DNA of 64,000 nt from PALSA-505 sp036267135 (lineage in GTDB: Bacteria; Actinomycetota; Actinomycetes; Streptosporangiales; Streptosporangiaceae), in NCBI GenBank assembly GCA_036267135.1, contig DATAWQ010000078.1, positions 45,941 through 109,940 on the forward strand, read 5' to 3'. Positions 17,020 to 25,502 of the stretch are shown here, piece by piece; position 1 is the first letter of the stretch; each line of letters opens with the position of its first letter. The notes beneath the pieces were generated by a model that ran no database searches, had not been told where the DNA came from, and was given only the letters and a program-made list of their open reading frames with translations. A program made the translations under genes and the position numbers.

Positions 17020-20000
17020 GTGAATACGACAGGCAACCCAGAGGGCGGTGAAACGGACCCGGCCAGCACCCCGCAGACCGAGCCCCCTGGTCACGAATCC
17101 AGTGCTCACGAGGCCAGTGCTCACGAGGCCAGTGCTCACGAGGGCAGTGCTCACGAGGGCAGTGCTCACGAGGCCAGGCATCCCGGACCACCGCAGGCCG
17201 GTGCCGGTGAGTACGGCAGCGAACCGCTGGGCGAGTACGGCTACACCGGCGGCTACGGATACGGGCCCGGCTACGGTGACCCCGACGGTGGTGGCGGATA
17301 CAGCTACGGCGGTCCTGGCTACGGCGATTCCGGCTCGGGCTCGGGCTCGGGCTCGGGCTACGGAGCGCCCGGCGCGCAGTCCTACGCCGGCGCGGGCGCC
17401 GGGCCGCCCGGCTACGGCGAGCCCGCCGGTGCCCCCGGTGCTTCCGGTGCTTCTGGAGGCTCCGGAGCGTACGGCCCGCCGGGCGGCGGTCCCGCGCCCG
17501 CGGGCGGCCCACCCCCACCCCCAGGTCCGGGCAACGGCACTTTCCCGCCGGGCCCTCCTCCGCCACCCCCCGTGGCGCAAGCCCCCCCCGTCGTGCAAGC
17601 CCCCCCCGTCGTGCAAGCACTGCCCGTGGTCGCGGCTACTCCTGCGCTCAAAGGCTTCCCCGGCGGACCAGGCATCGACACGCTTGACGACACCAGCGGG
17701 CGGGACGTGCGCGGGCTGAACAGCCCGTCGGTGTGGCAGCACGCCCAGCGGGCCTGGCGCGACTCGGGCGTGGAGTGGCAGCGCCCGGTCGCCGGCTACG
17801 AGCCGGCCGAGGCCGAGTGGGAGCGGGTCCAGGCCGCACCGGCCGGCAAGCGCCGCACCGTGCCTGGCCTGCCCGGCCGGGCACCCGGGTCACCTTCTCC
17901 TTCTTCCCCGCCACCCGGCCGCCTGTCGGGAACCACGCTCAGCGGCCTGTCCAGGCCGCTGGCAGGCACCGGCCAGGGCAATGTCGGCCGAGGCTGGGCA
18001 GGCGGAGGCCGGGCGGGTCGAGGCAGTGCGGGCCGGGGCAGTGCGGGCCGGGGCAGTGCCCGCCCGGCGAGGCGCTCCGGCGGCGGCCCGCGCGTCCGGC
18101 GCGCCCCGCGCGTCCGGCGCGGCGTCTGGCTGACCGCGCTGGCCATCGTGGTGGTGGCCGCACTCGTGGCCGGCGGGCTCGAACTGTTCGGCGGCACCAG
18201 CGCCCCGGCCGCGACCGGCCCGAACTACCCGGCGGCCACCCCGGCCACCGGCGCCTTCGCCAGCACTGCTACGCAGAGCGGCCGCAACATCTTCCAGTCC
18301 GTCAACGCGGTGGCCGAGCATTCCGGAACCGTGATCGCCGCCGGAGCCGAGATCGGGCAGTGGGTGCCAAGGACCGAGTTCCTGGTGTCGGCCAACGGCG
18401 GCCGGACCTGGAAACTGGCCGCCGTGCGCCCGGCCCGCGGCGCGGCGCCCTCGTCCGCCTCGTCGGTGTCGGCGACGTCGGCCGCGGTGCCGCCGCAGTT
18501 CATCGCGCACGGCCCGGGCGGCTGGGTCGCGCTCGGCGCCGGCGCGACCTGGACCAGCCCGAACGGCACCACCTGGACCCAGGCAGCGGGCACGTTCCCG
18601 CTGCACGCCGGGGACCAGGTGCAGGGTCTGGCCGGGACCAGCCAGGGCTTTATCGCCGTCGGGAACAACGTCCCGCACGGCGATGACCCGCTGCGCAACC
18701 CGGTCATGTGGACCTCACCGAACGGGCTGACCTGGCAACGGCTCAGCTTCGGGCACCTGCACCTGCCCGACAAGGGCGCCAGCCGCATCCTGCGGATCAG
18801 CAGCGTCGCCGCCCGCGGCAGCGACGTGCTGGCCTACGGCAGCGTGCTCATCGTCACCCACACCAAGGTGCACCATCACTCGCACACCTCCACCTCGGTG
18901 AACCACGTGCTCTGGCAGAGCGGCGACGGCGGCTCGACCTGGGGCGAGCCCAAACTCCCGCTCGGCCGCGGCATCGTCAACGACATCACCGGCGTGGCCG
19001 CCACCGGCACCGGGTTCGTGGCCGTCAGGCCCGCCACCAGCAAGACCGCCGGGTCCGGCGCGGTCGCGTTCACCTCGCCCGACGGGACCTCGTGGACCCA
19101 GGCGGGAACGATCGCCGCCACCAAGTCGGCCCACCTCACGATCGCCTCGGTTAGCGGCAGCGACCAGGGCGCGGTCGCGGTCGGCCACGATTCCGACGGC
19201 ATCAACGCGGCGTTCGTGAGCCCGAACGGCGCCTCCTGGCAGAGCGTGTCCGGCCTCGGCGGCGCCAGCCAGAAACTGGCCGGAGCGACCGTGGCCCAAG
19301 GCGGCGCCGTGGTCGCGGGCGGCTACAGCGCCCCGAATGTGGGGGGCCAGTCCCCGATCCTGGCCGTGGGTTCGGGCGGCCGGACCGCCCGCCAGGTCAG
19401 CTTCACCAGCATTCCGGGCGCGACCGGCCCGTCCCTGTCTGTGACCGGCCTCACCGTGTCCGGCGGCCGTCAGGTCGCGGTGGGCACCGCGAACGGCTAC
19501 CCGGCCATCTGGTCGGCCGCGGGCGGCGGCAACTGGAGCCAGGTCAGCTCGCCGGCCCTGAACAAGCCCGGGCTGAGCACGCTCACCTCGGTCGCGCACG
19601 GCGCGGCCGGCTGGGTCGCGGCCGGCGGCACCGTCACCGCCGCCCCGGTGCGCCCGATCGTCGTCACCTCCACCGACGGCACCAGTTGGCAGCCGGCCGA
19701 CGGGGAGAGCGTCTTCTCCGGCCCCGGTATCACCCTGCACGGAGCGGCGGCCAGCCCGTCCGGCTACGTGGTGGCCGGCGGGCAGACCTTCCCAGCCAGC
19801 ACGGTGACCAAGACCACCGGTAAGGGCAAGCACAAGAAGAAGGTCAAACACACCGTGCCCGCGCACACCGATGCGGTGATCTACTTCTCGTCCGGGCCGA
19901 CCGGTTGGACCCAGACGCTGGCCAACACCGGCACCGGCGCACGCACGGTCAACGCGGTCACGGCGAACGGCGCCGGGTTCGTGGCCGTCGGCTCGGTCGG

Positions 20001-20502
20001 CGGCTCGCCTGCGGCCTGGACCTCAGCCACCGGCAAGGCCTGGACCATCGCCCAGCTCAGCCCGCCGACCGGGGCCACCGCCGCGGCCCTGCAGCAAGTC
20101 AGCGTGCACGGCAAGCTGATCGTGGCCACCGGGACCGAAACCACGTCCGCGGGCCTCTCGCCGTTCGCCGAGTACAGCACCGACGGCGGCACGATCTGGC
20201 AGCAAGAACAGCTCAGCGCGCCCGCCCGCCCGGCCGCCGTCACCGCGCTGACCGCGGCGGGCAAGGGCTTCGTCGCCGTCGGCACCGTCGGCCCGCTGGG
20301 CGATCAGCACGTCGCGGTCTGGTGGACCACCAGCGGCTTCTCCTGGAAGACCATCCAGCCGCACGGCACCGGCATGAACACCCCGGGCTCCCAGGCCATC
20401 ACCGCCCTAGCCGCCTCCGGCGCCACCCTGACCGGCACCGGCTATCTGGCCGACGCCACCGGCGAACACCCCACCCTCTGGACCGCCACCGCCGGCCCCT
20501 AG
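17020..20502 (+). CDS. Large single-pass membrane protein with Gly/Pro/Tyr-rich cytoplasmic region and Asp-box (BNR-like) repeat ectodomain
   Basis: About 1160 residues in three parts. Residues 1-365 are low complexity: SAHEA/SAHEG repeats, Gly-Tyr-rich (GYGYGPGYG), Gly-Ser, poly-Pro and GRGSA repeats. A positively charged stretch precedes one membrane span at about 368-388 (WLTALAIVVVAALVAGGLEL). The remaining 770 residues carry about 13 spaced S-x-D/N-G-x-x-W elements (TSPNGTTWTQ, TSPDGTSWTQ, STDGTSWQP), typical of Asp-box beta-propellers such as sialidase-like or photosystem-assembly folds. No sialidase catalytic residues were recognised. GTG 17020 has GAGGG five bases upstream. Function unknown; a surface binding role is the simplest guess. 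Confidence 0.8.
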   Translation: MNTTGNPEGGETDPASTPQTEPPGHESSAHEASAHEASAHEGSAHEGSAHEARHPGPPQAGAGEYGSEPLGEYGYTGGYGYGPGYGDPDGGGGYSYGGPGYGDSGSGSGSGSGYGAPGAQSYAGAGAGPPGYGEPAGAPGASGASGGSGAYGPPGGGPAPAGGPPPPPGPGNGTFPPGPPPPPPVAQAPPVVQAPPVVQALPVVAATPALKGFPGGPGIDTLDDTSGRDVRGLNSPSVWQHAQRAWRDSGVEWQRPVAGYEPAEAEWERVQAAPAGKRRTVPGLPGRAPGSPSPSSPPPGRLSGTTLSGLSRPLAGTGQGNVGRGWAGGGRAGRGSAGRGSAGRGSARPARRSGGGPRVRRAPRVRRGVWLTALAIVVVAALVAGGLELFGGTSAPAATGPNYPAATPATGAFASTATQSGRNIFQSVNAVAEHSGTVIAAGAEIGQWVPRTEFLVSANGGRTWKLAAVRPARGAAPSSASSVSATSAAVPPQFIAHGPGGWVALGAGATWTSPNGTTWTQAAGTFPLHAGDQVQGLAGTSQGFIAVGNNVPHGDDPLRNPVMWTSPNGLTWQRLSFGHLHLPDKGASRILRISSVAARGSDVLAYGSVLIVTHTKVHHHSHTSTSVNHVLWQSGDGGSTWGEPKLPLGRGIVNDITGVAATGTGFVAVRPATSKTAGSGAVAFTSPDGTSWTQAGTIAATKSAHLTIASVSGSDQGAVAVGHDSDGINAAFVSPNGASWQSVSGLGGASQKLAGATVAQGGAVVAGGYSAPNVGGQSPILAVGSGGRTARQVSFTSIPGATGPSLSVTGLTVSGGRQVAVGTANGYPAIWSAAGGGNWSQVSSPALNKPGLSTLTSVAHGAAGWVAAGGTVTAAPVRPIVVTSTDGTSWQPADGESVFSGPGITLHGAAASPSGYVVAGGQTFPASTVTKTTGKGKHKKKVKHTVPAHTDAVIYFSSGPTGWTQTLANTGTGARTVNAVTANGAGFVAVGSVGGSPAAWTSATGKAWTIAQLSPPTGATAAALQQVSVHGKLIVATGTETTSAGLSPFAEYSTDGGTIWQQEQLSAPARPAAVTALTAAGKGFVAVGTVGPLGDQHVAVWWTTSGFSWKTIQPHGTGMNTPGSQAITALAASGATLTGTGYLADATGEHPTLWTATAGP
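17100..17174. repeat. 15-bp in-frame tandem repeat (SAHEA/SAHEG)
   Basis: Five to six units of AGTGCTCACGAGGCC or AGTGCTCACGAGGGC near the N-terminus of the large membrane protein, five residues each. Confidence 0.9.
18004..18060. repeat. 15-bp in-frame tandem repeat (GRGSA)
   Basis: Near-identical units around GGCAGTGCGGGCCGG just before the membrane span of the same protein; a third repeat (PPVVQA, 18 bp) lies near 17570-17615. Confidence 0.85.
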
Positions 20503-20550
20503 ACCCCTCGCGCAAGCCCGCCCGCTCCAGTCCCGCCGCTTCCGGCCCGC

Positions 20551-20610
20551 CCGCTTCCAGCCCCACTAGCCCCCTTCCAGCCCCACTAGCCCGCTTCCAG
20601 CCCCACCAGC
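20551..20610. repeat. 20-bp tandem array, three units
   Basis: Units CCGCTTCCAGCCCCACTAGC at 20551, 20571 and 20591 with one or two changes each, 48 bases after the stop of the large membrane protein. Confidence 0.9.
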
Positions 20611-20676
20611 CCAGCCACTCCCAGCCTCTGGCGCACCCTTAGTCCCATCGTAACCACAGTTTGACGCCAACTCGCG

Positions 20677-20728
20677 ATATGGTTGTGGCAACGTAGACGC
20701 TCTTGGGGCTACGTTGCCACAACCATAT
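20677..20728. terminator. Repeat-family hairpin, copy A, between convergent genes
   Basis: Perfect 20-bp inverted repeat ATATGGTTGTGGCAACGTAG (20677-20696) and its complement (20709-20728) around a 12-base loop. It lies between the ends of two converging genes and should terminate both. Its right arm shares 18 identical bases with the hairpin at 36232-36296. Confidence 0.9.
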
Positions 20729-20753
20729 TTTCGGAGTCTGTAGAACTGGGGGT

Positions 20754-21557
20754 TTAGTGGCCGAAGATGTCGGGGCGGCGGTGGGTGAGGCAGGGGACCT
20801 CGGAGCGGATCTGGGCGGTGAGGGCGGTGTCGATCTCGGCCACGCCGACGCCGGGGCGCGAGCCCAGGTCGAGCCGGACCACGCCCAGCGGGTCCACCAC
20901 CATGCTGCGGCCGATCCCGGTGGGGGCCCGGGTCGGTGGCGCGTCCGGGTCGGGCACCTGGCCCGCCGCGGCGATCCAGACGGTGTTCTCGATCGCCCGC
21001 GCCCGCACCAGCGTGACCCAGTGCTCCTCCTTGAACAGCCCGGCCGCCCACGCCGACGGCAGCACGATCAGCTCGGCCCCGGCCGACACCAGGGCCCGCG
21101 CATGCTCGGGAAACCGCACGTCGTAGCAGGTGAGAAAGCCGACCCGCAGGCCCGCCAGATCCGTGACCACGGGCTCGCCGCCGGGCGCCACCAGGTCGGA
21201 CTCGCGCTGCCCGAACGAGTCGAACACGTGGATCTTGCGGTAGGCCGCGGCCAGTTGCCCGGCCGGGTCGAAGGCGACCGTGGTGTTGTGCACCCGCCCG
21301 TCGGCGGCCGGCTCGAAGACCCCAGCGACCACCGCGAGGCCGAGCTTGGCCGCGGTCTCCGCGACCCCGGTGGCGAACGGGCCGTCCAGCGGCTCCGCGG
21401 CCGCGCGCAGGTCGCTGCCGAACCTGGCCTGCGTCCCCTCGGGGAACACGGCGAGGTCGGCGCCCTGCGCCGACGCGTCGGCCAGCGCGGCCTGGATGCG
21501 GTCCAGATTGACCGCGGGATCGGTGCTGACCGGGATCTGGCATACGGCGACTCGCAT
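20754..21557 (-). CDS. Carbon-nitrogen hydrolase (nitrilase superfamily)
   Basis: A 267-residue enzyme with the nitrilase triad: Glu in AVFPEGTQARFG (near residue 40), Lys in AYRKIHVFDSFGQRES, and Cys in GFLTCYDVRFPEHARAL. The sequence resembles the omega-amidase/NIT2-like and general amidase branch; substrate unclear. Start at ATG 21557 is supported by the family-typical N-terminus MRVAVCQIPVS and by a TACGCT box six bases upstream, suggesting a leaderless transcript. It converges on the large membrane protein gene. Confidence 0.9.
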   Translation of the reverse strand: MRVAVCQIPVSTDPAVNLDRIQAALADASAQGADLAVFPEGTQARFGSDLRAAAEPLDGPFATGVAETAAKLGLAVVAGVFEPAADGRVHNTTVAFDPAGQLAAAYRKIHVFDSFGQRESDLVAPGGEPVVTDLAGLRVGFLTCYDVRFPEHARALVSAGAELIVLPSAWAAGLFKEEHWVTLVRARAIENTVWIAAAGQVPDPDAPPTRAPTGIGRSMVVDPLGVVRLDLGSRPGVGVAEIDTALTAQIRSEVPCLTHRRPDIFGH

Positions 21558-21563
21558 GCCCGA

Positions 21564-21569
21564 AGCGTA
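21564..21569 (-). promoter_or_regulatory. Leaderless-type -10 element of the nitrilase gene
   Basis: TACGCT on the minus strand, six bases before ATG 21557; no Shine-Dalgarno site is visible. Confidence 0.5.
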
Positions 21570-21588
21570 ACCCGTCAGGCGCCCCGCA

Positions 21589-21682
21589 CCCGTGTCAGCG
21601 GGCGCCCAAGGCACGGCCCGGCCGGGGCGCCCGTGCCCGTGTCAGCCGGCACCCAAGGCGTGGCCCGTCTAGGGCGTCCGCA
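21589..21682. repeat. 47-bp tandem duplication
   Basis: Two diverged units starting CCCGTGTCAGC at 21589 and 21636, each continuing with CCCAAGGC and GGCCCG. It lies between the divergent nitrilase and aminotransferase genes. Confidence 0.8.
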
Positions 21683-21724
21683 CCCGCGCCCGCGGGCACC
21701 GGACAGGCATGATGTCATGTCCTG

Positions 21725-22891
21725 GTGAAACGACCCTTGCTCAATCGCAGGCTTGCCGGGATGGGGACCACGATCTTCGCGGAGATGTCCGCGCTGGCGG
21801 TGGAGACCGGCGCGGTCAACCTCGGCCAGGGTTTCCCCGACACCGACGGCCCCAGGGAGATCGCCAAGCTCGCCTCCGACGCGATCCTGGCCGGCCGGGG
21901 CAATCAGTACCCGCCGGGCCCCGGCATACCCGAGCTGCGTCAATCCGTGGCCTGGCACCAGAAGCGCTGGTACGGCCTGGACTTCGACCCGGCCCGCGAG
22001 GTGCTGGTGACCGCCGGGGCCACCGAGGCGATCGCGGCGGCGCTGCTCGCCCTGGTCGAGCCGGGCGACGAGGTCATCGCGCTCGAGCCGTACTACGACT
22101 CCTACGCCGCCTGCATCGCGATGGCCGGTGGGGTGCGGGTGCCGATCACGCTGCGGCCGCCGGACTTCCGGCTGGACACGACCGCGCTGGCCGCCGCGAT
22201 CACCCCGCGCACCAGGCTCATTTTGCTGAACACCCCGCACAACCCCACCGGCGCGGTGCTCACCAGGGCCGAGCTGGCCGCGGTGGCCGAGCTGGCCAGG
22301 ACGCACGACCTGCTCGTGATCACCGACGAGGTGTACGAGCACCTGGCCTTCGACGGCGAGCACGTGCCGATCGTGTCGCTGCCCGGCATGGCCGAGCGCA
22401 CCGTGTCGATCAGTTCGGCCGGCAAGACGTTCTCCTTCACCGGCTGGAAGATCGGCTGGGTCACCGGCTCGGCTGACCTGGTGACCGCGGTCAGGACGGC
22501 CAAGCAGTTCCTCACGTTCGTCAGCGGCGGCCCGTTCCAGTACGCGGTGGCCGAGGCGCTGCGGCTGCCGGACGCTTACTTCGTCGGCCTGCGCGACGAC
22601 CTGCGGCGCAAGCGCGACCTGGTGTGCGCGGGCCTGGCCGAGGTCGGTTTCGAGGTGTACCGCCCCGCCGGGACCTACTTCGTGCTCACCGACATCAGGC
22701 CGTTCGGCGAGACCGACGGCATCGCGTTCTGCCGCGAATTGCCGCACCGGGCCGGGGTGGTGGCCGTGCCGAGCGGGGTGTTCTACGACGACCAGGAGGC
22801 CGGCCGCAGCCAGGTACGGTTCGCCTTCTGCAAGCGCGAGGTGGTCCTGCGCGAGGCGCTCACCCGGCTGCACCGGTTGCGGCCGGGCTGA
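21725..22891 (+). CDS. PLP-dependent aminotransferase, class I/II
   Basis: A 388-residue fold-type I enzyme. Features: NLGQGFPDTDGP near the N-terminus, the NTPHNPTGAVL motif, the D-x-Y pair in ITDEVYEHLAFDG, and the PLP-lysine in SISSAGKTFSFTGWKIGWV. The overall form matches methionine/kynurenine/DapC-like aminotransferases of actinobacteria; the amino donor is not resolvable. GTG 21725 gives a family-typical N-terminus; no clear Shine-Dalgarno site. The epimerase gene follows after 7 bases, so the two are probably co-transcribed. Confidence 0.9.
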   Translation: MKRPLLNRRLAGMGTTIFAEMSALAVETGAVNLGQGFPDTDGPREIAKLASDAILAGRGNQYPPGPGIPELRQSVAWHQKRWYGLDFDPAREVLVTAGATEAIAAALLALVEPGDEVIALEPYYDSYAACIAMAGGVRVPITLRPPDFRLDTTALAAAITPRTRLILLNTPHNPTGAVLTRAELAAVAELARTHDLLVITDEVYEHLAFDGEHVPIVSLPGMAERTVSISSAGKTFSFTGWKIGWVTGSADLVTAVRTAKQFLTFVSGGPFQYAVAEALRLPDAYFVGLRDDLRRKRDLVCAGLAEVGFEVYRPAGTYFVLTDIRPFGETDGIAFCRELPHRAGVVAVPSGVFYDDQEAGRSQVRFAFCKREVVLREALTRLHRLRPG

Positions 22892-22898
22892 GGCGGCC

Positions 22899-23855
22899 AT
22901 GAAGGTCGTCATACCCGGCGGGACGGGCCAGCTCGGTTCGATACTGAACCGCGCGCTGACCACGGCCGGTCACGACGTGGTGGTGCTGACCAGGGACCCA
23001 GTGCGCGATCACGAGGTTCGCTGGGACGGCGAGACGCTCGGCCCGTGGGCCGGGACCATCGACGGCAGCGACGTGGTGGTGAACCTGGCTGGGCGCAGCG
23101 TGAACTGCCGCTACACCCCGGCCAACCTGCGGGACATGATGGACTCCCGGGTCAACTCGGCCCGGGTGGTCGGCGAGGCGATCACGGCGGCGGCTAGGCC
23201 GCCAAGGGCCTGGCTGCAGATGAGCACGGCCACCATCTACGCTCACCGGCTCGACGCGCCCAACGACGAGACCACCGGCGTGATCGGCGGCGGTGAGCCC
23301 GGCACCCCGCCGTATTGGGGCTACAGCGTCAAGATCGCCACATCCTGGGAGCGGGCGCAGCGGCGCGCCGCCACCCCGCACACCCGCAAGGTCGCCATGC
23401 GCGCCGCCATCGTGATGAGCCCGGACCGCGGCGGCGCTTTTGACGTGCTGTCCCGGCTGGCCAGGCTCGGACTGGGCGGCACGGTGGCGGGCGGGCGGCA
23501 GTACGTGTCGTGGATCCACGACCAGGACTTCGCCCGGGCCGTCGAATTTCTGGCCGAGCGCGACGACATCACCGGGGCGGTGAACCTGGCCGCCCCGCAT
23601 CCGCTGACGCAGCGTCAGTTCATGCGCGCGCTGCGGGCCGCTTGGGGCGTCCCGCTCGGGCTGCCCGCCACCGCCTGGATGGCCGAACTCGGCGCGCTTG
23701 CCATCCGCTCGGACACCGAACTGCTGCTGAAGAGCCGACGGGTCGTGCCCGGCCTACTGCTCGCCGCTGGCTTCAGCTTCGACCACCCCCAGTGGCCGGA
23801 CAGTGCCATTGACCTGGTCGAGCGAGCCCGGGCCGAGCGCCGCCACCGGGCCTGA
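22899..23855 (+). CDS. TIGR01777/YfcH-type NAD(P)-dependent epimerase
   Basis: A 318-residue extended SDR. The Rossmann motif is GGTGQLGSIL near the N-terminus, with VVNLAGRSVNCRYTP, a Y-x3-K-like YWGYSVKIATSWE, and the C-terminal DUF1731 segment (AWGVPLGLPATAWMAELGAL ... LLLAAGFSFDHPQW). The reaction is unknown for the family. The start is seven bases after the aminotransferase stop. The stop codon TGA lies in the first unit of a 20-bp tandem array. Confidence 0.88.
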   Translation: MKVVIPGGTGQLGSILNRALTTAGHDVVVLTRDPVRDHEVRWDGETLGPWAGTIDGSDVVVNLAGRSVNCRYTPANLRDMMDSRVNSARVVGEAITAAARPPRAWLQMSTATIYAHRLDAPNDETTGVIGGGEPGTPPYWGYSVKIATSWERAQRRAATPHTRKVAMRAAIVMSPDRGGAFDVLSRLARLGLGGTVAGGRQYVSWIHDQDFARAVEFLAERDDITGAVNLAAPHPLTQRQFMRALRAAWGVPLGLPATAWMAELGALAIRSDTELLLKSRRVVPGLLLAAGFSFDHPQWPDSAIDLVERARAERRHRA

Positions 23856-23920
23856 CGGCTCGCCGCCAGGCCTGACCACCTGCGACCGGGCCTGACCACC
23901 TGCGACCGGGCCTGACCGCT
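23850..23920. repeat. 20-bp tandem array starting at a stop codon
   Basis: Units starting GCCTGAC at 23850, 23870, 23890 and a partial at 23910; the middle two are identical (GCCTGACCACCTGCGACCGG). The TGA of unit 0 is the epimerase stop, and every unit repeats it. Confidence 0.92.
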
Positions 23921-23974
23921 CGGCTTCGCCGTAGGGTGTCTTTCCGGCCTAGAAGTGCCGCTCAGCCGCGCGGC

Positions 23975-24190
23975 CTAGAGTTCGATCGCGTTACCCGAGT
24001 CGTCTTCGAGTGACAGCGCGGCCTTCGGGCAGGACTGGACGGCGTGCCGCACCTGGCCCTCGAGGTTCGCCGGGATCTGGTCCATCAGGATGTTCATGTT
24101 GTCGTCGTCGTCCACCTCGAACACGTGCGGCACCAGCCCGGCGCACACGGCGTTCGACTCGCACAGGTCATAATCGACGCGTACCCTCAT
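23975..24190 (-). CDS. Small ferredoxin (3Fe-4S or 4Fe-4S, cytochrome P450 partner type)
   Basis: A 71-residue ferredoxin, MRVRVDYDLCESNAVCAG at the start and CPKAALSLEDDSG near the end. Cysteines are C-x5-C and a distal C-P; the second cysteine of a full CxxCxxC motif is absent, as in the 3Fe-4S ferredoxins that serve cytochromes P450. No P450 gene is in the window, so the partner is elsewhere. ATG 24190 is preceded by a GGCGG-rich stretch. Divergent from the methyltransferase at 24261. Confidence 0.92.
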   Translation of the reverse strand: MRVRVDYDLCESNAVCAGLVPHVFEVDDDDNMNILMDQIPANLEGQVRHAVQSCPKAALSLEDDSGNAIEL

Positions 24191-24260
24191 CCCCGCCGCC
24201 TTTCGTCGCGCTTAAGCGCCACATTATCGGGGCGGTTTCGCCGGGGAAGGAGCGGGCCGG

Positions 24261-24881
24261 GTGGACGCAGAGCTGATCAAGGTGGCCGAGGCGGCCAGGG
24301 GATTCATGCCGCCTGACGAGGGCCTCGCGCTGCACCAGACCGCCGCCGCCTACGCCCACGTCGGGCCGATCGTGGAGATCGGCACCTACTGCGGCAAGTC
24401 CACCGTCTACCTGGCCGCCGCCGCCCGCGCGGCCAGGCAGCGGGTGATCACCGTGGACCACCACCGGGGCTCGGAGGAGAACCAGCCCGGCTGGGAGTAC
24501 CACGACCCCGACCTGGTCGACCCCGGGGCCGGCCGCCTCGACACGCTGCCGCACCTGCGGGCGACCCTCACCGCGTCGGGCCTGGAGGACACCGTGATCG
24601 CCATCGTGGGCCGGTCCGCCGACGTGGCCAGCCTCTGGGGCGCCCCGCTCGGCATGCTGTTCATCGACGGCGGCCACACCGAGGCCGCCGCCATGACCGA
24701 CTACGAAAGCTGGACCCCGCACCTGGCCCCCGGCGCCGCCCTGGCCATCCACGACGTCTTCCCCGACCCCGCCGACGGCGGCCAGGCCCCGTTCCACATC
24801 TACCAGCGCGCCCTAACCTCCGGCCAGTTCACCGAGGTCAGCACCACCGGCTCCCTCCGCATTCTGAAACGCACCACCTAG
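24261..24881 (+). CDS. Class I SAM-dependent methyltransferase (Methyltransf_24 type)
   Basis: A 206-residue enzyme with the SAM motif IVEIGTYCGKSTVYLAAAA near residue 37 and the acidic post-motif FIDGGHTEAAAMTDYESW. The family includes O-methyltransferases and cephalosporin-hydroxylase-like proteins; substrate unknown. The GTG start has GGAAGGAG about ten bases upstream. After the stop comes a degenerate tandem array rather than another gene. Confidence 0.87.
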   Translation: MDAELIKVAEAARGFMPPDEGLALHQTAAAYAHVGPIVEIGTYCGKSTVYLAAAARAARQRVITVDHHRGSEENQPGWEYHDPDLVDPGAGRLDTLPHLRATLTASGLEDTVIAIVGRSADVASLWGAPLGMLFIDGGHTEAAAMTDYESWTPHLAPGAALAIHDVFPDPADGGQAPFHIYQRALTSGQFTEVSTTGSLRILKRTT

Positions 24882-24908
24882 CCACCGCCAGTCCCCTCCC
24901 GGCGGATT

Positions 24909-25024
24909 CACGCCTCGCTTCCGGAACCATCCACGCCTCGCTTCCGGAACCATCCACAACTCACCTCTGGGGGCCGTCCACGGCTGACCTCCGGGATGAT
25001 CCGCGACTCACCTAGGAACCGTCC
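24909..25024. repeat. Degenerating 23-bp tandem array, five units
   Basis: Two identical units (CACGCCTCGCTTCCGGAACC-ATC at 24909 and 24932) followed by three progressively diverged units at 24955, 24979 and 25002 that keep the C(A/G)CG/AACT...C pattern. It begins 28 bases after a stop codon. Confidence 0.8.
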
Positions 25025-25159
25025 TCGGCCCGTGCGTCCCGGTCCTTTCAAGATCATCCGACCACTTTTCCCGCACTGGAACCGAAATCATGCCCGGTTT
25101 GCGTGCTTTGTACCCCAACGGAACGGGAAGAGTGAGAGATGATCATCAATCCACCTTCC

Positions 25160-25219
25160 TTGACCCTCCCGGATTGTCGTGCAATCGATTGCACCAGGAG
25201 TGAGTGAGGCGCTTCCATG
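25160..25219 (+). promoter_or_regulatory. Orphan promoter/operator with a start codon that reads into a stop
   Basis: TTGACC at 25160, 17 bases, then AATCGA inside the perfect palindrome TGCAATCGATTGCA (25180-25193), a CG-centred site of the LacI-family kind. GAGG at 25206 lies seven bases before ATG 25217, but the frame is ATG GCT TAG. This looks like the regulated front end of a lost gene. A 22-codon frame from ATG 25140 is also possible but unconvincing. Confidence 0.5.
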
Positions 25220-25289
25220 GCTTAGCACGCGCCGTGGGGGTTAGTAAACGGTTGTTGAAGATCGTTTTTGATCGTAGTGCGTGCTAAGC
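25220..25289. repeat. 70-bp element bounded by perfect 11-bp inverted repeats
   Basis: GCTTAGCACGC (25220-25230) and GCGTGCTAAGC (25279-25289) enclose 48 AT-richer bases that include GATCGTTTTTGATC. The left end follows directly after an ATG. It may be a terminator, a small non-autonomous element, or a deletion scar. The G-rich DNA from 25290 to 25502 has no gene I can support; it holds many GGG/GGGG runs on the plus strand. Confidence 0.6.
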
Positions 25290-25502
25290 GGCCGGAGACC
25301 GCCATACGAAGGGTGGAGCGCCGCGCAGGGGGTGGCCGGAAGTGAGGAGGGGAGGGCCGTTGCGGCGGCGTCACTCGGGCGGCGTCTGCTGGGCCTGTGG
25401 GTGGTGGGTTGTGGTTGGTGGGATGCAGCCGGTGACTCTGGTGGGGTAGCGGGGGGTGGTGGGTTGGGTGGTGGGGCTGGGGTTGGGGGGAGTGGTGGGG
25501 GG

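Noticed and set aside
25220..25289. A tRNA or known small RNA gene
   Set aside because: No cloverleaf, no T-loop or anticodon features; only a long-looped inverted repeat.
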